DNA of 64,000 nt, from NCBI RefSeq assembly GCF_014395975.1, contig NZ_CP060714.1, forward strand, positions 4,650,001 to 4,714,000, read 5' to 3'. The stretch is from Diaphorobacter ruginosibacter (GTDB lineage: Bacteria; Pseudomonadota; Gammaproteobacteria; Burkholderiales; Burkholderiaceae_C). This document shows positions 33,858-44,217 of the stretch, piece after piece. Numbering within the stretch: the stretch's first letter is position 1; every line of letters starts with the position of its first letter. The translations under genes and the position numbers were made by a program. Under the pieces are notes generated by a model, which saw only the letters and a list, made by a program, of their open reading frames with translations, was not told the origin of the DNA and did no database searches.

Positions 33858-34924
33858 CAGCGGGCCCTCCACTGAATGCGGTATTGCGTCATCAGCGATG
33901 CGATCAGCACCGCGATGAGCGCGGCCGCGACGATCACGTCGGCGATGTAGGTCGGCACGCCCACGGTGCGGCTCATGCTGTCCGCGCCGACCTGGATGCC
34001 GGCCACCAGGATGGCGGAGGCCAGCACGCCGAGCGGCCGCAGGCCCGCCAGCATGGCGATCACGATGCCGGTGTAGCCAAAGCCCGGCGACAGGTCGAGC
34101 GTGACGTAGCTTGCGCGCCCGGCGACTTCGACCGCCCCCGCGAGGCCGGCGACACCGCCCGAGATCAGCGCCGTCATGACGATGGTGCGCAGCGTGCTCA
34201 CTCCCGCGAACTTCGCAGCCTTCGGGTTGGCGCCCGTTGCACGGATGTCGAAGCCGAGAACGGTGCGTTCGAGCAGCAACCACAGCATCACGGCCAGCGC
34301 GATGCCCCACAGCAGGCCGGTGTGCAGGCGCGTGCCCTCGAGCAACCGGGAGAGTTCCAGGTCCGACTGCAGCGCCACGGTCTGCGGCCAGCCGAGCGCC
34401 ATCGGATCCTTCATCGGACCGTCCAGCAGCGCCGACACCGCGAGCGCGACGATGAAGTTCAGCAGCAGGGTGGTGACCACCTCGTCCACGCCCAGGCGTG
34501 CCTTGAGCAGGGCCGGGCCGAGCAGCATGAGCGCACCCGCGAGGGCCGCGGCCAGCATCATCAGCACGAACAGCAGCGGCATCGGCAGATCGAAGCCCGT
34601 GCCGCCGTGCATGCCGCCCACCGCCACCGCGGCCAGGGCGCCCGCATACAGCTGGCCCTCCGCACCGATGTTGAAGAGCCGCGCACGAAACGCCACCGCG
34701 ACGGCAAGGCCCGTGAGGATCAGCGGGATGGCACGCGTCAGCGTCTCGCTCCACGCGAACTTCGAACCGAAGCCGCCCTGGATCAGCAGCGTGAAGGTCT
34801 GCCCGACGGGCTTGCCCGCCCACATCACCAGCAGCGCGGCAACCAGCAGGGTCGCGGCGAGTGCGCACAGCGGCGCCATCAGCAGCGCTGAACGCGACAG
34901 CGCCTGTCTTTTTTCCAATCTCAT
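33857..34924 (-). CDS. ABC transporter permease, nucleoside/BMP type (first subunit)
   Basis: A 355-residue inner-membrane permease (YufP/NupP-like). About nine transmembrane segments; family stretch FRARLFNIGAEGQLYAGALAA near residue 80 and coupling region LGFDIRATGANPKAAKFAGVS near residue 225. It overlaps the ATPase gene by four bases and the next permease by three, so translation of the whole set is coupled. Confidence 0.88.
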   Translation of the reverse strand: MRLEKRQALSRSALLMAPLCALAATLLVAALLVMWAGKPVGQTFTLLIQGGFGSKFAWSETLTRAIPLILTGLAVAVAFRARLFNIGAEGQLYAGALAAVAVGGMHGGTGFDLPMPLLFVLMMLAAALAGALMLLGPALLKARLGVDEVVTTLLLNFIVALAVSALLDGPMKDPMALGWPQTVALQSDLELSRLLEGTRLHTGLLWGIALAVMLWLLLERTVLGFDIRATGANPKAAKFAGVSTLRTIVMTALISGGVAGLAGAVEVAGRASYVTLDLSPGFGYTGIVIAMLAGLRPLGVLASAILVAGIQVGADSMSRTVGVPTYIADVIVAAALIAVLIASLMTQYRIQWRAR

Positions 34925-36495
34925 GCCGGGACCTCTTCTGCGCTGCCCGCCATCGCCAGGCCGATGCTCTGGCGTGTCCAGTCGCCCGCAGGGCGCGCGG
35001 GTGAGAGATGGCCTTCGTGCATCACGGCAATGCGGTCGCCCATGAGCATCACTTCATCCAAATCATCTGAAATCAGCAGCACGGCTGCGCCCGCGTCACG
35101 CGCGGCGAGCAGCTGTTGCTGCACATAGGTGACCGCGCCGATGTCCAGGCCCCAGGTTGGCTGGTGGGCGACGATCAGCGTGGGGCGCCCTGTGTCCGAT
35201 GCGCTCAGCGCGCGGCCAAGCACCAGTTTCTGCATGTTGCCGCCCGAGAGCGAGCGCGCCAGCGCATCGAGCCCGCCGCCGCGTACGTCGAAGTTCTCGT
35301 TGATCTTCTGTGCCTTGAGCCGCGCCGCGGTGCGTTTCACGAACCCGAGGAGTTTCAGGGTACGGCCCGGTTGGTGCAGGTACTCCGACACCGCGTTTTC
35401 CCATACCGGCAGATCGCCCACGACACCCGTGCCGTGGCGGTCCTCGGGGATGCGCGCGACGCCTTGCGCCACCAGTTGCGCGGGCAGGGAGGGCAGTGCC
35501 TTCCCTTGCAGCATGGCACGGCCCTGCGTGATGCCCACCATGCCGCTGAGTACGCCCGCAAGCGCCACCTGGCCATTGCCGGACACGCCCGCCACGGCCA
35601 CGATCTCGCCGGAACGGATGTCGAGCGTCGCGCCGCGCAGCGCATCACGTCCCGCGGGCCCCGCGGATGTATGCACGCCCTCGAGCGCGCAGACCACGTC
35701 GCCCTGCACGGTGCTTGGATGGCGCACGCCGGCCTGCACGCTGCGCCCCACCATGGCGGATGCCAGGTCGGCCTGGGTGGCTCCCTGGCTCGTCATCTGG
35801 GCGACCAGCCTGCCGTGGCGCAGCACGGCGATGCGGTGCGACACGCGCAGCACCTCGCCCAGCTTGTGGCTGATGAAGATGATCGACAGGCCCTGGGCCA
35901 CCATCTGCGAAAGCGTGTCGAACAGCGCCTCGCTCTCCTGCGGTGTCAGCACGGCGGTGGGCTCATCCAGGATCAGGATGCGCGCGCCGCGATACAGGGC
36001 CTTCAGGATTTCCACGCGCTGGCGCTCGCCCACGCTCAGGTTGCCCACCCGTGCATCGGGGTCGATCACCAGGCCGAACTGCCTGGAGACGGCCAGCAGC
36101 TTCTCGCGTGCACCCGTGCGCTGCGACAGCGGAGACCACAGCGACTCCGTTCCGAGCAGGATGTTGTCGAGCACGCTCAGGTTGTCGGCCAGGGCGAAGT
36201 GCTGGTGCACCATGCCGATGCCCGCGGCCAGTGCCGCGCGCGGATTGCCGGGCGGCAGCGCGTTGCCCTGCACGCGGATGCTGCCCTCATCGGCCACGTA
36301 GTGACCGAAGAGAATCGCCATCAGCGTGGATTTGCCCGCACCGTTCTCACCCAGAAGCGCGAGCACCTCGCCCGCGCCGAGCGTGAGCGAGATGTCATCG
36401 TTGGCCGTGAGGGACCCGAAGCGCTTGGTGATGCGGCTGAGTTCCAGCACCGGCGCCGGGCTGTTGTTTGCGCCGGCCGTTCCTTCCTGCGGCAT
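34921..36495 (-). CDS. ABC transporter ATP-binding protein, nucleoside/BMP type
   Basis: A 524-residue duplicated ATPase (two ABC domains, sugar/nucleoside class). The first domain has Walker A GENGAGKST near 49-57, signature LSVGERQRVEILKAL and Walker B ILILDEPTAVLT. The second domain has a weak Walker A (VSGNGQVAL, no Lys), signature LSGGNMQKLVLGRAL, and PTLIVAHQPTWGLD, the usual asymmetric pattern of this family. It energises the two permeases downstream. The start overlaps the stop of the binding protein gene. Confidence 0.9.
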   Translation of the reverse strand: MPQEGTAGANNSPAPVLELSRITKRFGSLTANDDISLTLGAGEVLALLGENGAGKSTLMAILFGHYVADEGSIRVQGNALPPGNPRAALAAGIGMVHQHFALADNLSVLDNILLGTESLWSPLSQRTGAREKLLAVSRQFGLVIDPDARVGNLSVGERQRVEILKALYRGARILILDEPTAVLTPQESEALFDTLSQMVAQGLSIIFISHKLGEVLRVSHRIAVLRHGRLVAQMTSQGATQADLASAMVGRSVQAGVRHPSTVQGDVVCALEGVHTSAGPAGRDALRGATLDIRSGEIVAVAGVSGNGQVALAGVLSGMVGITQGRAMLQGKALPSLPAQLVAQGVARIPEDRHGTGVVGDLPVWENAVSEYLHQPGRTLKLLGFVKRTAARLKAQKINENFDVRGGGLDALARSLSGGNMQKLVLGRALSASDTGRPTLIVAHQPTWGLDIGAVTYVQQQLLAARDAGAAVLLISDDLDEVMLMGDRIAVMHEGHLSPARPAGDWTRQSIGLAMAGSAEEVPA

Positions 36496-37487
36496 CAGGG
36501 CTTGGGCTGAGCGTCGTTGACCTTCACGGTGAACTTGCCGGCCAGGATCTCGGCCTGCTTGTCAGCCACCTTCTTCTTGAGATCCGCGGGCACCTTCGCC
36601 TCGAACGTGCCCAGCGGCGCGAGCGACGAGCCGTTGTGCTTCATCATGGAATAGGGGCCGAAGTCGGCAGCCTTGAACGTGCCGGCCTTCACCTGCTTGA
36701 TGGCTTCGTCCACGGTCGGCTGCATGTTCCACAGCGCCGAGGCGACCACGGTGTCGGGATACTGCTCCTGCGTGTTGATCACGTTGCCGATCGCGAGCAC
36801 CTTGCGCTCCTTGGCGGCGTCGCTCACGCCGAAACGCTCGGCGTAGAGAATGTCAGCACCCTTGTCCACCATGGCGAACGCGGCTTCCTTGGCCTTGGGT
36901 GGATCGAACCAGCTGTTGATGAAGGTGATGCTGAACGTCACCTTGGGGTTCACCGCGCGCGCACCGTCCATGAAGGCGTTCATCAGGCGGTTCACTTCGG
37001 GAATCGGGAAGCCGCCCACCAGTCCGATCTTGCCCGACTTGGTCATGCCGCCCGCGATCATGCCCGACAGGTACGACGGCTCCTGGATGTAGTTGTCGAA
37101 CACGGAGAAGTTGTTGCCCGCGGGCTTGCCCGAAGATCCCGCGACGAAGGCGATCTTGGGGAAGTCCTTGGCCACCTTGCGTGCCGCAGCCTCCACGCCG
37201 AACACTTCACCGAAGATGAGCTGCGAGCCGCCGTTGGCATATTCGCGCATCACGCGTTCGTAGTCGGGGTTGGCGACGTTCTCGGTGGCCTTGTATTCGA
37301 TCTCCCCACGTGCCTCGGCGGCCTTCAGCGCCAGATGGATGCGGCTGACCCATTGCTGCTCGAACGGCACGGTGTAGATGCCGGCCACCTTGAGCTTGTC
37401 GGCGGCGAACACGGGGCTGGTGCCCAGGCTGGCAATGGCGGCAAGCGCTGCGGCAGCGAGGGTGGCACGGCGGGAGAGGGACTTCAT
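36495..37487 (-). CDS. BMP family ABC transporter substrate-binding protein
   Basis: A 330-residue periplasmic binding protein of the BMP/Med (PnrA-like) family, which binds nucleosides or related compounds. The signal peptide covers residues 1-26 (KSLSRR, hydrophobic core, ending SPVFA-AD). The family motif GMIAGGMTKSGKIGLVGGFPIPE is near residues 115-137. AAGGAAG stands before the ATG at 37487; 15 more codons are open upstream but without a better site. It is first in the operon that ends in the cytosine deaminase-like gene, which points to nucleobase or nucleoside import. Confidence 0.9.
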   Translation of the reverse strand: MKSLSRRATLAAAALAAIASLGTSPVFAADKLKVAGIYTVPFEQQWVSRIHLALKAAEARGEIEYKATENVANPDYERVMREYANGGSQLIFGEVFGVEAAARKVAKDFPKIAFVAGSSGKPAGNNFSVFDNYIQEPSYLSGMIAGGMTKSGKIGLVGGFPIPEVNRLMNAFMDGARAVNPKVTFSITFINSWFDPPKAKEAAFAMVDKGADILYAERFGVSDAAKERKVLAIGNVINTQEQYPDTVVASALWNMQPTVDEAIKQVKAGTFKAADFGPYSMMKHNGSSLAPLGTFEAKVPADLKKKVADKQAEILAGKFTVKVNDAQPKP

Positions 37488-37621
37488 CGGGCACTTCCTT
37501 TCAATGACTCGAAAGATGAAAAATCGGGGCAAACCCTTGATTATCTCAGCTCGTTCTCCTCATCAAGGGCGGCTCGACTCAAATTTTAGGGATCGATCAC
37601 CCCAATGTTCAGGATAAACCC

Positions 37622-39112
37622 TCATACATCGCGATCCAGCGGGTACACGGGACGGCTCACACGATCGAATGCGAACCGCGAATAGTCCGAGGTGGTCACT
37701 CCGGGGCTGTCGCATTCCACCAAGCCGGCTGACAAGGGAACGAACACGGGTCTGCAGTACATGCGTGACTTGAGAAGCAAGTAGCGTGCCTTGGTCGGAT
37801 CGACCCCAACGCAATGGAACACGCCCAGGTCCCAGGGCTCATGGGTCTGCTCGGTGACGACGATCTGCGCATCGCCGATATCGAGCAGCGCCGTGCGCCC
37901 CATCTGGCATTCCATGCCGTTGTAGATGGGACCGGAGACCACGTACTTGCCGTCGCTCAGCCGGCGTACCACGCCGCGCAGCGTGACGGGGCGCTTGTCC
38001 ATTCCCAGGTGTGCGAGCGAGCGTTTGTTGCCCAGCGCGATCTCGACCTGTGCGTTCTCGCCGGCGTCAAACATCTGCGCGACCGCCTCCGGATCGCACA
38101 GCGGACCGACGGCGATGCCCTTCATGCCCAATGACAGTGCGGTCTGCAGCACATCCATGGTGTCGCAGGTGCCTCCCGACATGCAGTTGTCCCCATGGTC
38201 GAGCAGCAGCACGGGCTTGCCGTCCGCCCGCGTGGCCAGCTGCTGCGCCTTGGCGAGCGATTCGGCAAGCGGCTCGCTGTCGTAGATGAATTCGGCGCGG
38301 CGCTGCCAGATCGCCTTGTTGGCGAAGGCGTCGATGACGGGCTGCTGCGCTGGCGCGTCGCCCTTGCGGACGGTGGCCACCACGCTCACGCACGGTGCGG
38401 GGATGTCGGCCAGCGAGAAGCCGCCGAACACGGAGACGGCGGGCAGTCCCTGCGTCTCCATGACCCGGGCCTGTTCGCAGGCATCCTTCATCGGGCCGCT
38501 CAGCGTGGTGCTGCGCAGCGTGTGGCTCATCAGCGCCAGCGGCTTCCAGATCACCTCGTACTGAGTGTCCCCGCGCCACATTTCCAGCAGCAGGCGGCCG
38601 GCATGCTCGCCCGTTTCGTACATGTCGATGTGCGGATAGGTCTTGAAACCCACGATCACATCGGCGTTGCGGACGATCTTCTCGGTGATGTTGCCATGCA
38701 GGTCGAGCGCCACGCCCAGCGGCACGCCCGGGGCTGCGGCGCGCACGCGTGCGAGCAGGTCCCCCTCTCCATCGTCGCTGTTCTCGGCCACCATTGCGCC
38801 GTGCAGGTCAAGAAGGATGGCATCGCAGCCAGGCACGGCCTCGACGATGCGCCGTGTGAGCTCGTCGTACGCGGCGGCATGCACCGGGCCGCTGGGATTC
38901 GCCATGGCCGAGACCGGCGTCACCAGCTCCGCACCTTCGGCCTCGGCCAGCTCGATGAAGGCCGCCATCGCGGTGCGCATGCCCTTGTTCGCGCGATAGG
39001 CGTCGGCCCCATAGTTGGGCGCGAAGGCCTCAATGGGCGTCGGCACCGGCGAGAACGTGTTGGTCTCGTGGTTCAGTCGTGCGATCAGGAATCGCTTCTT
39101 CTGGGAACTCAT
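37622..39112 (-). CDS. M81 family metallopeptidase (MlrC-like)
   Basis: A 496-residue cytoplasmic zinc hydrolase of the M81/microcystinase C family. Residues of the metal site are seen in LNHETNTFSP, LLDLHGAMVAE, VALDLHGNI, TYPHIDMYETGEHAG and LLLDHGDNCMSGGTCD. MlrC opens linear peptides in microcystin breakdown, but relatives occur widely with unknown substrates. Only 29 bases separate it from the livF-like gene upstream on the same strand, so it is the last gene of that import operon and may cleave what the transporter brings in. Confidence 0.83.
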   Translation of the reverse strand: MSSQKKRFLIARLNHETNTFSPVPTPIEAFAPNYGADAYRANKGMRTAMAAFIELAEAEGAELVTPVSAMANPSGPVHAAAYDELTRRIVEAVPGCDAILLDLHGAMVAENSDDGEGDLLARVRAAAPGVPLGVALDLHGNITEKIVRNADVIVGFKTYPHIDMYETGEHAGRLLLEMWRGDTQYEVIWKPLALMSHTLRSTTLSGPMKDACEQARVMETQGLPAVSVFGGFSLADIPAPCVSVVATVRKGDAPAQQPVIDAFANKAIWQRRAEFIYDSEPLAESLAKAQQLATRADGKPVLLLDHGDNCMSGGTCDTMDVLQTALSLGMKGIAVGPLCDPEAVAQMFDAGENAQVEIALGNKRSLAHLGMDKRPVTLRGVVRRLSDGKYVVSGPIYNGMECQMGRTALLDIGDAQIVVTEQTHEPWDLGVFHCVGVDPTKARYLLLKSRMYCRPVFVPLSAGLVECDSPGVTTSDYSRFAFDRVSRPVYPLDRDV

Positions 39113-39141
39113 GATGATTGCAAACTCCAGACCCCTGCGGG

Positions 39142-39851
<710 letters not shown>

Positions 39852-39855
<4 letters not shown>

Positions 39856-40658
39856 GCCTTGCCTCCGGTGATCATGTTGCCAAGGTAGGCCTTGCGCACG
39901 CGGTCGTCGTTGCGGATATCGTCAGGCAGGCCCTCGGCCAGCACGCGGCCCTGCTGCATCACGGTGATGGTGTCGGAGATGTCCATGACGATGTTCATGT
40001 TGTGCTCGATGAGCACCACGGTGTGCTCGCTCTTGAGGCTCTGGATCAGGTGCTTCATCTCGTCCAGGTCGTCGATGCCCATGCCCGAGGTCGGCTCGTC
40101 GAGGAAGATGGCCTTGGGCCGGGCGGCCAGCGCCATGCCCACTTCGAGGCGCCGCTGCTGGCCGTGCGAGAGATTGCCCGCCGGGGTGTCGGCAAAGCGT
40201 TCCATGCCGATGCGCGCGAGCACGCCCGCGACGGTGTCGGTGCGCGCCAGGCTGCCGGTGGGCTGGCGCCAGCAGTTGAGCGCCTGCGCGGGCGCCACGC
40301 CCTGCGCTGCCAGCCGCAGGTTCTCGCGCACGGGCAGCGTGAGGAACAGGCTGGTGACCTGGAACGAGCGCGCCATGCCGCGCCGCACGCGCACATGATC
40401 GGGCTCGCGCGTGACATCGTGGCCGTCGAAGACGATCTTGCCTCCGCTCACCGACTTGGTACCGGTGAGCATGTGGAACAGCGTGGTCTTGCCCGCGCCG
40501 TTCGGGCCGATCACCGAATGCACGGTATTAGCGCGTACCTTGATGTTCACGCCGCCGAGCGCCACAAACTTGTCGTAGCGCTTTTCCACGCCCACGGCCT
40601 CGAGCAGAACGGGACCGCCTGCATTTGCAATTGCGCTTGTGCTTGTGCTTGCACTCAT
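39852..40658 (-). CDS. livG: Branched-chain amino acid-type ABC transporter ATPase LivG
   Basis: A 268-residue ABC ATPase: Walker A GPNGAGKTT near 52-60, signature LSHGQQRRLEVGMAL (LSHGQ instead of LSGGQ, as usual for LivG relatives), Walker B AIFLDEPTSGMG, and the LivG-type C-terminus with AEGLPDDIRNDDRVRKAYLG. A run SASTSTSAIANAG at the N-terminus is low complexity and probably flexible. It overlaps livM and livF by four bases each. Confidence 0.9.
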
Positions 40659-41686
40659 GCGTGGCCTCCGTTGGTTCCATTGGTTCCATTCGCGCCGGTG
40701 CCCTGCGCACCGCTCTTGTCATCATCCTGCCTGGCCTGGCGGCTTCCGCGTGCCAGTTGCGCCAGCTTCTGGCACAGGCCCCAGAGGCCCCCCTGCATGC
40801 CCAGGCTCACGATCATCAGCACCACGCCGAGGATCAACAGCCAGCGCGGCCACAGCGTGGAGAGCCAGTCGCCGAGCAGCACATAGAAGGCCGCACCCAG
40901 CAGCGAGGCCAGCAGGTTGCCCGTGCCACCGATCACCGTCATCACCAGGATCATCTCGCTGGTGTGGTATTCGGCATTCGAGAGTGGGGCGATGCCCGTC
41001 ATCAGCGCATGCAGTGCGCCGGCCAGGCCGGTCACCGCGCCAGAGATCACGAATGCCTGCAACTTGAGCAGCCGCAGGTTGTAGCCCACGGCGGCGGCGC
41101 GCTCCTCGTTGTCGCGCACCGCGAGCAGCGTGCGGCCGAAGATCGAATCGCAGACCGTGCGCAGCATCCAGTAGACGATGAGAAAGAGCACGGCTACGAA
41201 GCCGTAGAACTGCCACGGTGTTTCCAGCGGAATGAGCGTCTGCCCGGCAACGGAGATCGACTTGCGGGGGATGTCCATCAGCCCGTTATCGCCGCCCGTG
41301 AGGTCGGGCAGGCTGTAGGCCAGAAAATAGAACATCTGCGCGAACGCGAGCGTAAGCATCACGAAGTAGGTGCCACGCTGGCGGATCGCCACCCAGCCGA
41401 CGATGGCGGCGCCGATGCCGCCGACCACTACCGCACCGAGCAGTGCGAGCGGCATGGAGATGGGCAATCTCGTGAGCACGATGCCGAGCGTGTAGCTGCC
41501 CAGGCCGAAGAACACGCCCTGGCCGAAGGACAGCAGGCCGGTGTAGCCGAGCAGCAGGTTGCAGGCCATCGCGGCGAGCGCATAGATCAGCACTTCGCTC
41601 GCGAGCGAGCCCGACTTCATGAACAGCGGCATGGCGACAACGATCACCGCTGCCGTCAGGAACTGGAAATTCTTGGAGGAGATCAT
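40655..41686 (-). CDS. livM: Branched-chain amino acid-type ABC transporter permease LivM
   Basis: A 343-residue inner-membrane permease with about nine to ten transmembrane segments. Family marks are LLLGYTGLLSFGQGVFFGLGSY near residue 50 and the coupling helix DSIFGRTLLAVRDNEERAAAVGYN near residue 190. The C-terminal tail (ANGTNGTNGGHA) is encoded by a short tandem repeat (GGTTCCATT units on the plus strand). The start at 41686 has GGAG close upstream. Confidence 0.88.
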   Translation of the reverse strand: MISSKNFQFLTAAVIVVAMPLFMKSGSLASEVLIYALAAMACNLLLGYTGLLSFGQGVFFGLGSYTLGIVLTRLPISMPLALLGAVVVGGIGAAIVGWVAIRQRGTYFVMLTLAFAQMFYFLAYSLPDLTGGDNGLMDIPRKSISVAGQTLIPLETPWQFYGFVAVLFLIVYWMLRTVCDSIFGRTLLAVRDNEERAAAVGYNLRLLKLQAFVISGAVTGLAGALHALMTGIAPLSNAEYHTSEMILVMTVIGGTGNLLASLLGAAFYVLLGDWLSTLWPRWLLILGVVLMIVSLGMQGGLWGLCQKLAQLARGSRQARQDDDKSGAQGTGANGTNGTNGGHA

Positions 41687-41709
41687 GGTGTGGCGTTCCT
41701 CGTTATGCG

Positions 41710-42570
41710 TCAAACCTGGCGGCCCAGCAGGCCATTGGGACGCAGCAGCAGCACGGCCGCCATCGCCACGTAGATCATCAGGCTCGCTCCCGGCGGCCAG
41801 ATGGTGCTCATGAGGCTCTGCACGATGCCGATCAGCAGGCCTCCCACGAGCGCGCCGCTGAAGCTGCCGAGGCCGCCCACCACCACGACCACGAAGGCCA
41901 CGCCGAGCGCCTCGACACCCATGAACGGACTCACCCCGCGGATCGGCGCGGCGAGCACGCCTGCCAGCGCGGCCAGGCCCACGCCGAGCGCGAACACCAG
42001 GCTGAAGATGCCGAACACGTTCATGCCGAGCAGCGACACCATTTCGGTCGACTCGCTGCCGGCGCGCACCACGCTTCCCAGGCGCGTGCCTTCCAGCACC
42101 CACCAGATGATGACCGCGAGCACGGCGGTGAAGCCGATCACGAAGAGCCGGTACTTCGGATAGATGAAGCTGCCCCACATCACCACGCCGTTGAGCGTCT
42201 CGGGAACCGCCACGCTGTCGCCGAGCGGGCCCCAGATCATGATGACCACTTCCTGGATTACCAGCGCGAAGCCGACGGTGATGAGGATGTGGAATTCATG
42301 GGGCTTGGAATACACATGCCGCAGGATGAGTTTTTCCGTGACCCAGCCGACCGCACCGACGGCGAGGGGCACCACCACCAGCGACAGCCAGAAGCTCATG
42401 CCCCATTGCGCCATCTGGTAGCAGAAGTAGGCGCCCAGCAGATAGAAGGTGCCGTGCGCGAAGTTCACGAAGCGCAGCAGGCCGAAGACGATCGACAGGC
42501 CCACGGCCAGCAGGAAGTACAGCATTCCGATGCCGATCCCGTTGATCGTCTGAAGCAGGTAGATGCTCAT
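41710..42570 (-). CDS. livH: Branched-chain amino acid-type ABC transporter permease LivH
   Basis: A 286-residue inner-membrane permease with about eight transmembrane helices. The LivH marks GLLRFVNFAHGTFYLLGAY near residue 28 and TRLGSVVRAGSESTEMVSLLGM near residue 160 are clear. The last helix pair ends in RPNGLLGRQV, the usual family end. It is 23 bases before livM and about 200 bases after the binding protein gene, from which it is parted by a GC-rich repeat. Confidence 0.9.
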   Translation of the reverse strand: MSIYLLQTINGIGIGMLYFLLAVGLSIVFGLLRFVNFAHGTFYLLGAYFCYQMAQWGMSFWLSLVVVPLAVGAVGWVTEKLILRHVYSKPHEFHILITVGFALVIQEVVIMIWGPLGDSVAVPETLNGVVMWGSFIYPKYRLFVIGFTAVLAVIIWWVLEGTRLGSVVRAGSESTEMVSLLGMNVFGIFSLVFALGVGLAALAGVLAAPIRGVSPFMGVEALGVAFVVVVVGGLGSFSGALVGGLLIGIVQSLMSTIWPPGASLMIYVAMAAVLLLRPNGLLGRQV

Positions 42571-42629
42571 TTTTGAAAGTGCTCGCCTGATGGCTTGCCT
42601 GGTTGGTCGGATGAATGGGTACAGGGTCC

Positions 42630-42770
42630 CGGCGGCATCCTCTCCCCATCCGCAAGAGGGGAAGGGCGGGGCTGGGGCAGGGATGGCGGCCGCCTTCGAT
42701 CAGGCACACGGACCGCACCATGCAGCGGCCTCATCCCAGCCCTCCCCCCTTGGGGGCGAGGGCATCGCAA
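42630..42770. repeat. GC-rich intergenic repeat (REP-like) between binding protein and livH
   Basis: Arms containing CTCTCCCCATCCGCAAGAGGGG and CAGCCCTCCCCCTTGGGGGCGAGG form two imperfect stems in the 203-base gap. A related arrangement is found at 57265-57390. It looks like a dispersed Burkholderiales intergenic repeat and may tune expression of the binding protein against the membrane subunits. Confidence 0.5.
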
Positions 42771-42773
42771 GGA

Positions 42774-43976
42774 TCAACCCAGCTTGCACCCGGTCTGGTC
42801 GACCGGCAGGAAGGACTTGCCCGAGCTGACGATGTCGGCGTAGTCGTCCTTGTTCTTCATCTTGGACTTGGCCTTGCCCTTGAGCAGGTAGTAGTTCTTG
42901 AGCACCTGGTGGTCGGCCTTGCGGATTTCCTCTTCGCCGGTGAGGCCCTGGTACTTCATGCCTTCCATGGCCGCGATCACGGCCTTGGTGTCCACCGTGC
43001 CGGCCTTGATGATGGCATCGATCATCAGCTTGGTGATGATGTAGGAGCCCGCCAGGCTGTAGTTCGGGTTGAACTTGAACTTGTCGTTGGTGCGCTTGAC
43101 GAGGTCGAGGTTCAGCGGCGCATCCACCGTGTGCCAGTACTGCGCGCCGAAGTAGACGCCGTCGCACAGGTCGGGGCCCAGCGACTCGAACTGCTCCAGG
43201 CCCGACGCCCAGGCAATCAGGATGGTCATGTTCTTGTTCATGCCGAAGCTCACGGCCTGGCGCAGCGTGTCGGACGATTGCTGGCCGAAGTTCAGGATCA
43301 GCAGCACATCGGGCTTGGCCGCCACGGCGTTGGTGAGGTAGCCGCTGAACTCCTTCTCGGTGAGCGAGTGGTAGCTGTTGCCCACGTGCTCGATGCCGCG
43401 CTCCTTGAAGATGTTCTTGGCCGCGGTCAGCAGGCCATCGCCGAACACGTATTGCGGCGTGATGGTGTACACGCGCTTGGCCTTGGGGTGGGCGTCCAGC
43501 AGCGGCCGCACGGTCTGCTCGATCGCGCCGAAGGTGGGAACCGACCAGCGGAACGTGGCGCTGTTGCAGTCCTTGCCGGTGATCTCGTCGGCGCCGGCGG
43601 TGGTGATGAAGATGCCGCCCGCCTTCTCTGCCTCCTTGCCCATGGCCAGCGATTCGGAGGAAAGGATGCCGCCGGCAAAGAACTTCGCGCCCTGCTGCGA
43701 GGCGTCCTGCACCTTGCGGATCGCGGTGGCGGGCTTGCCCTCGGTGTCGAGCAGCGTATAGGCGAGCGGGCGGCCCAGCGCCTTGCCGTACTGCTCGATC
43801 GCGAGCTTCATGCCCATGTCTGCGAACTTGCCGTTGGCGGCGAAGGCACCGGACATCGGCACGGGGCAACCGAACTGGATGGCGTCCTTGGCCTGCGCCC
43901 AGGCGTTGTGGGCCAGGCCCAGGGAGCCCGGCAATGCGCCGAGTGCGGACAGCTGAAGGAAATTGCGGCGTTGCAT
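42774..43976 (-). CDS. ABC transporter substrate-binding protein (HAAP/LivK-like)
   Basis: A 400-residue periplasmic binding protein of the type I fold. The signal peptide is residues 1-28 (MQRRNFLQLSALG, ending AWAQA) with an RR pair that could be Tat-like. Mature start KDAIQFGCPVPMSGAFAANGK is typical of amide/urea/branched-chain amino acid binders. GGAG lies nine bases before the ATG at 43976; an ATG ten codons upstream is possible. It heads the livHMGF-mlrC operon and is divergent from a GntR regulator. Confidence 0.9.
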   Translation of the reverse strand: MQRRNFLQLSALGALPGSLGLAHNAWAQAKDAIQFGCPVPMSGAFAANGKFADMGMKLAIEQYGKALGRPLAYTLLDTEGKPATAIRKVQDASQQGAKFFAGGILSSESLAMGKEAEKAGGIFITTAGADEITGKDCNSATFRWSVPTFGAIEQTVRPLLDAHPKAKRVYTITPQYVFGDGLLTAAKNIFKERGIEHVGNSYHSLTEKEFSGYLTNAVAAKPDVLLILNFGQQSSDTLRQAVSFGMNKNMTILIAWASGLEQFESLGPDLCDGVYFGAQYWHTVDAPLNLDLVKRTNDKFKFNPNYSLAGSYIITKLMIDAIIKAGTVDTKAVIAAMEGMKYQGLTGEEEIRKADHQVLKNYYLLKGKAKSKMKNKDDYADIVSSGKSFLPVDQTGCKLG

Positions 43977-44083
43977 GAAAGTGTCTCCGGGTGGAATCGA
44001 GACCATGGCGGTCTGCTTTGTTATGGGAGCACGATGCGTGCCAGATCGGATCGGGCCACTTGTGCTCCTCTGTGCTATTTATA

Positions 44084-44136
44084 GTGACAAATAGAACAAA
44101 TATGACGCGGACAAACCCTAGACGATGGTGACAAAT
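44084..44136. promoter_or_regulatory. Repeated GTGACAAAT boxes, possible GntR operators
   Basis: GTGACAAAT occurs at 44084-44092 and again at 44128-44136, in the same direction, 44 bases apart, in the AT-rich divergent region between the binding protein gene and the GntR gene. The spacing is four helical turns, which would allow looping. The link to the regulator is inference. Confidence 0.4.
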
Positions 44137-44217
44137 CACGTTCGCGGTGCATACTGCACCAAGCCCGTGAATGCACGCATGCCGTGCCCGTACGGTGTCC
44201 GCTCTATCACGTCCAAC

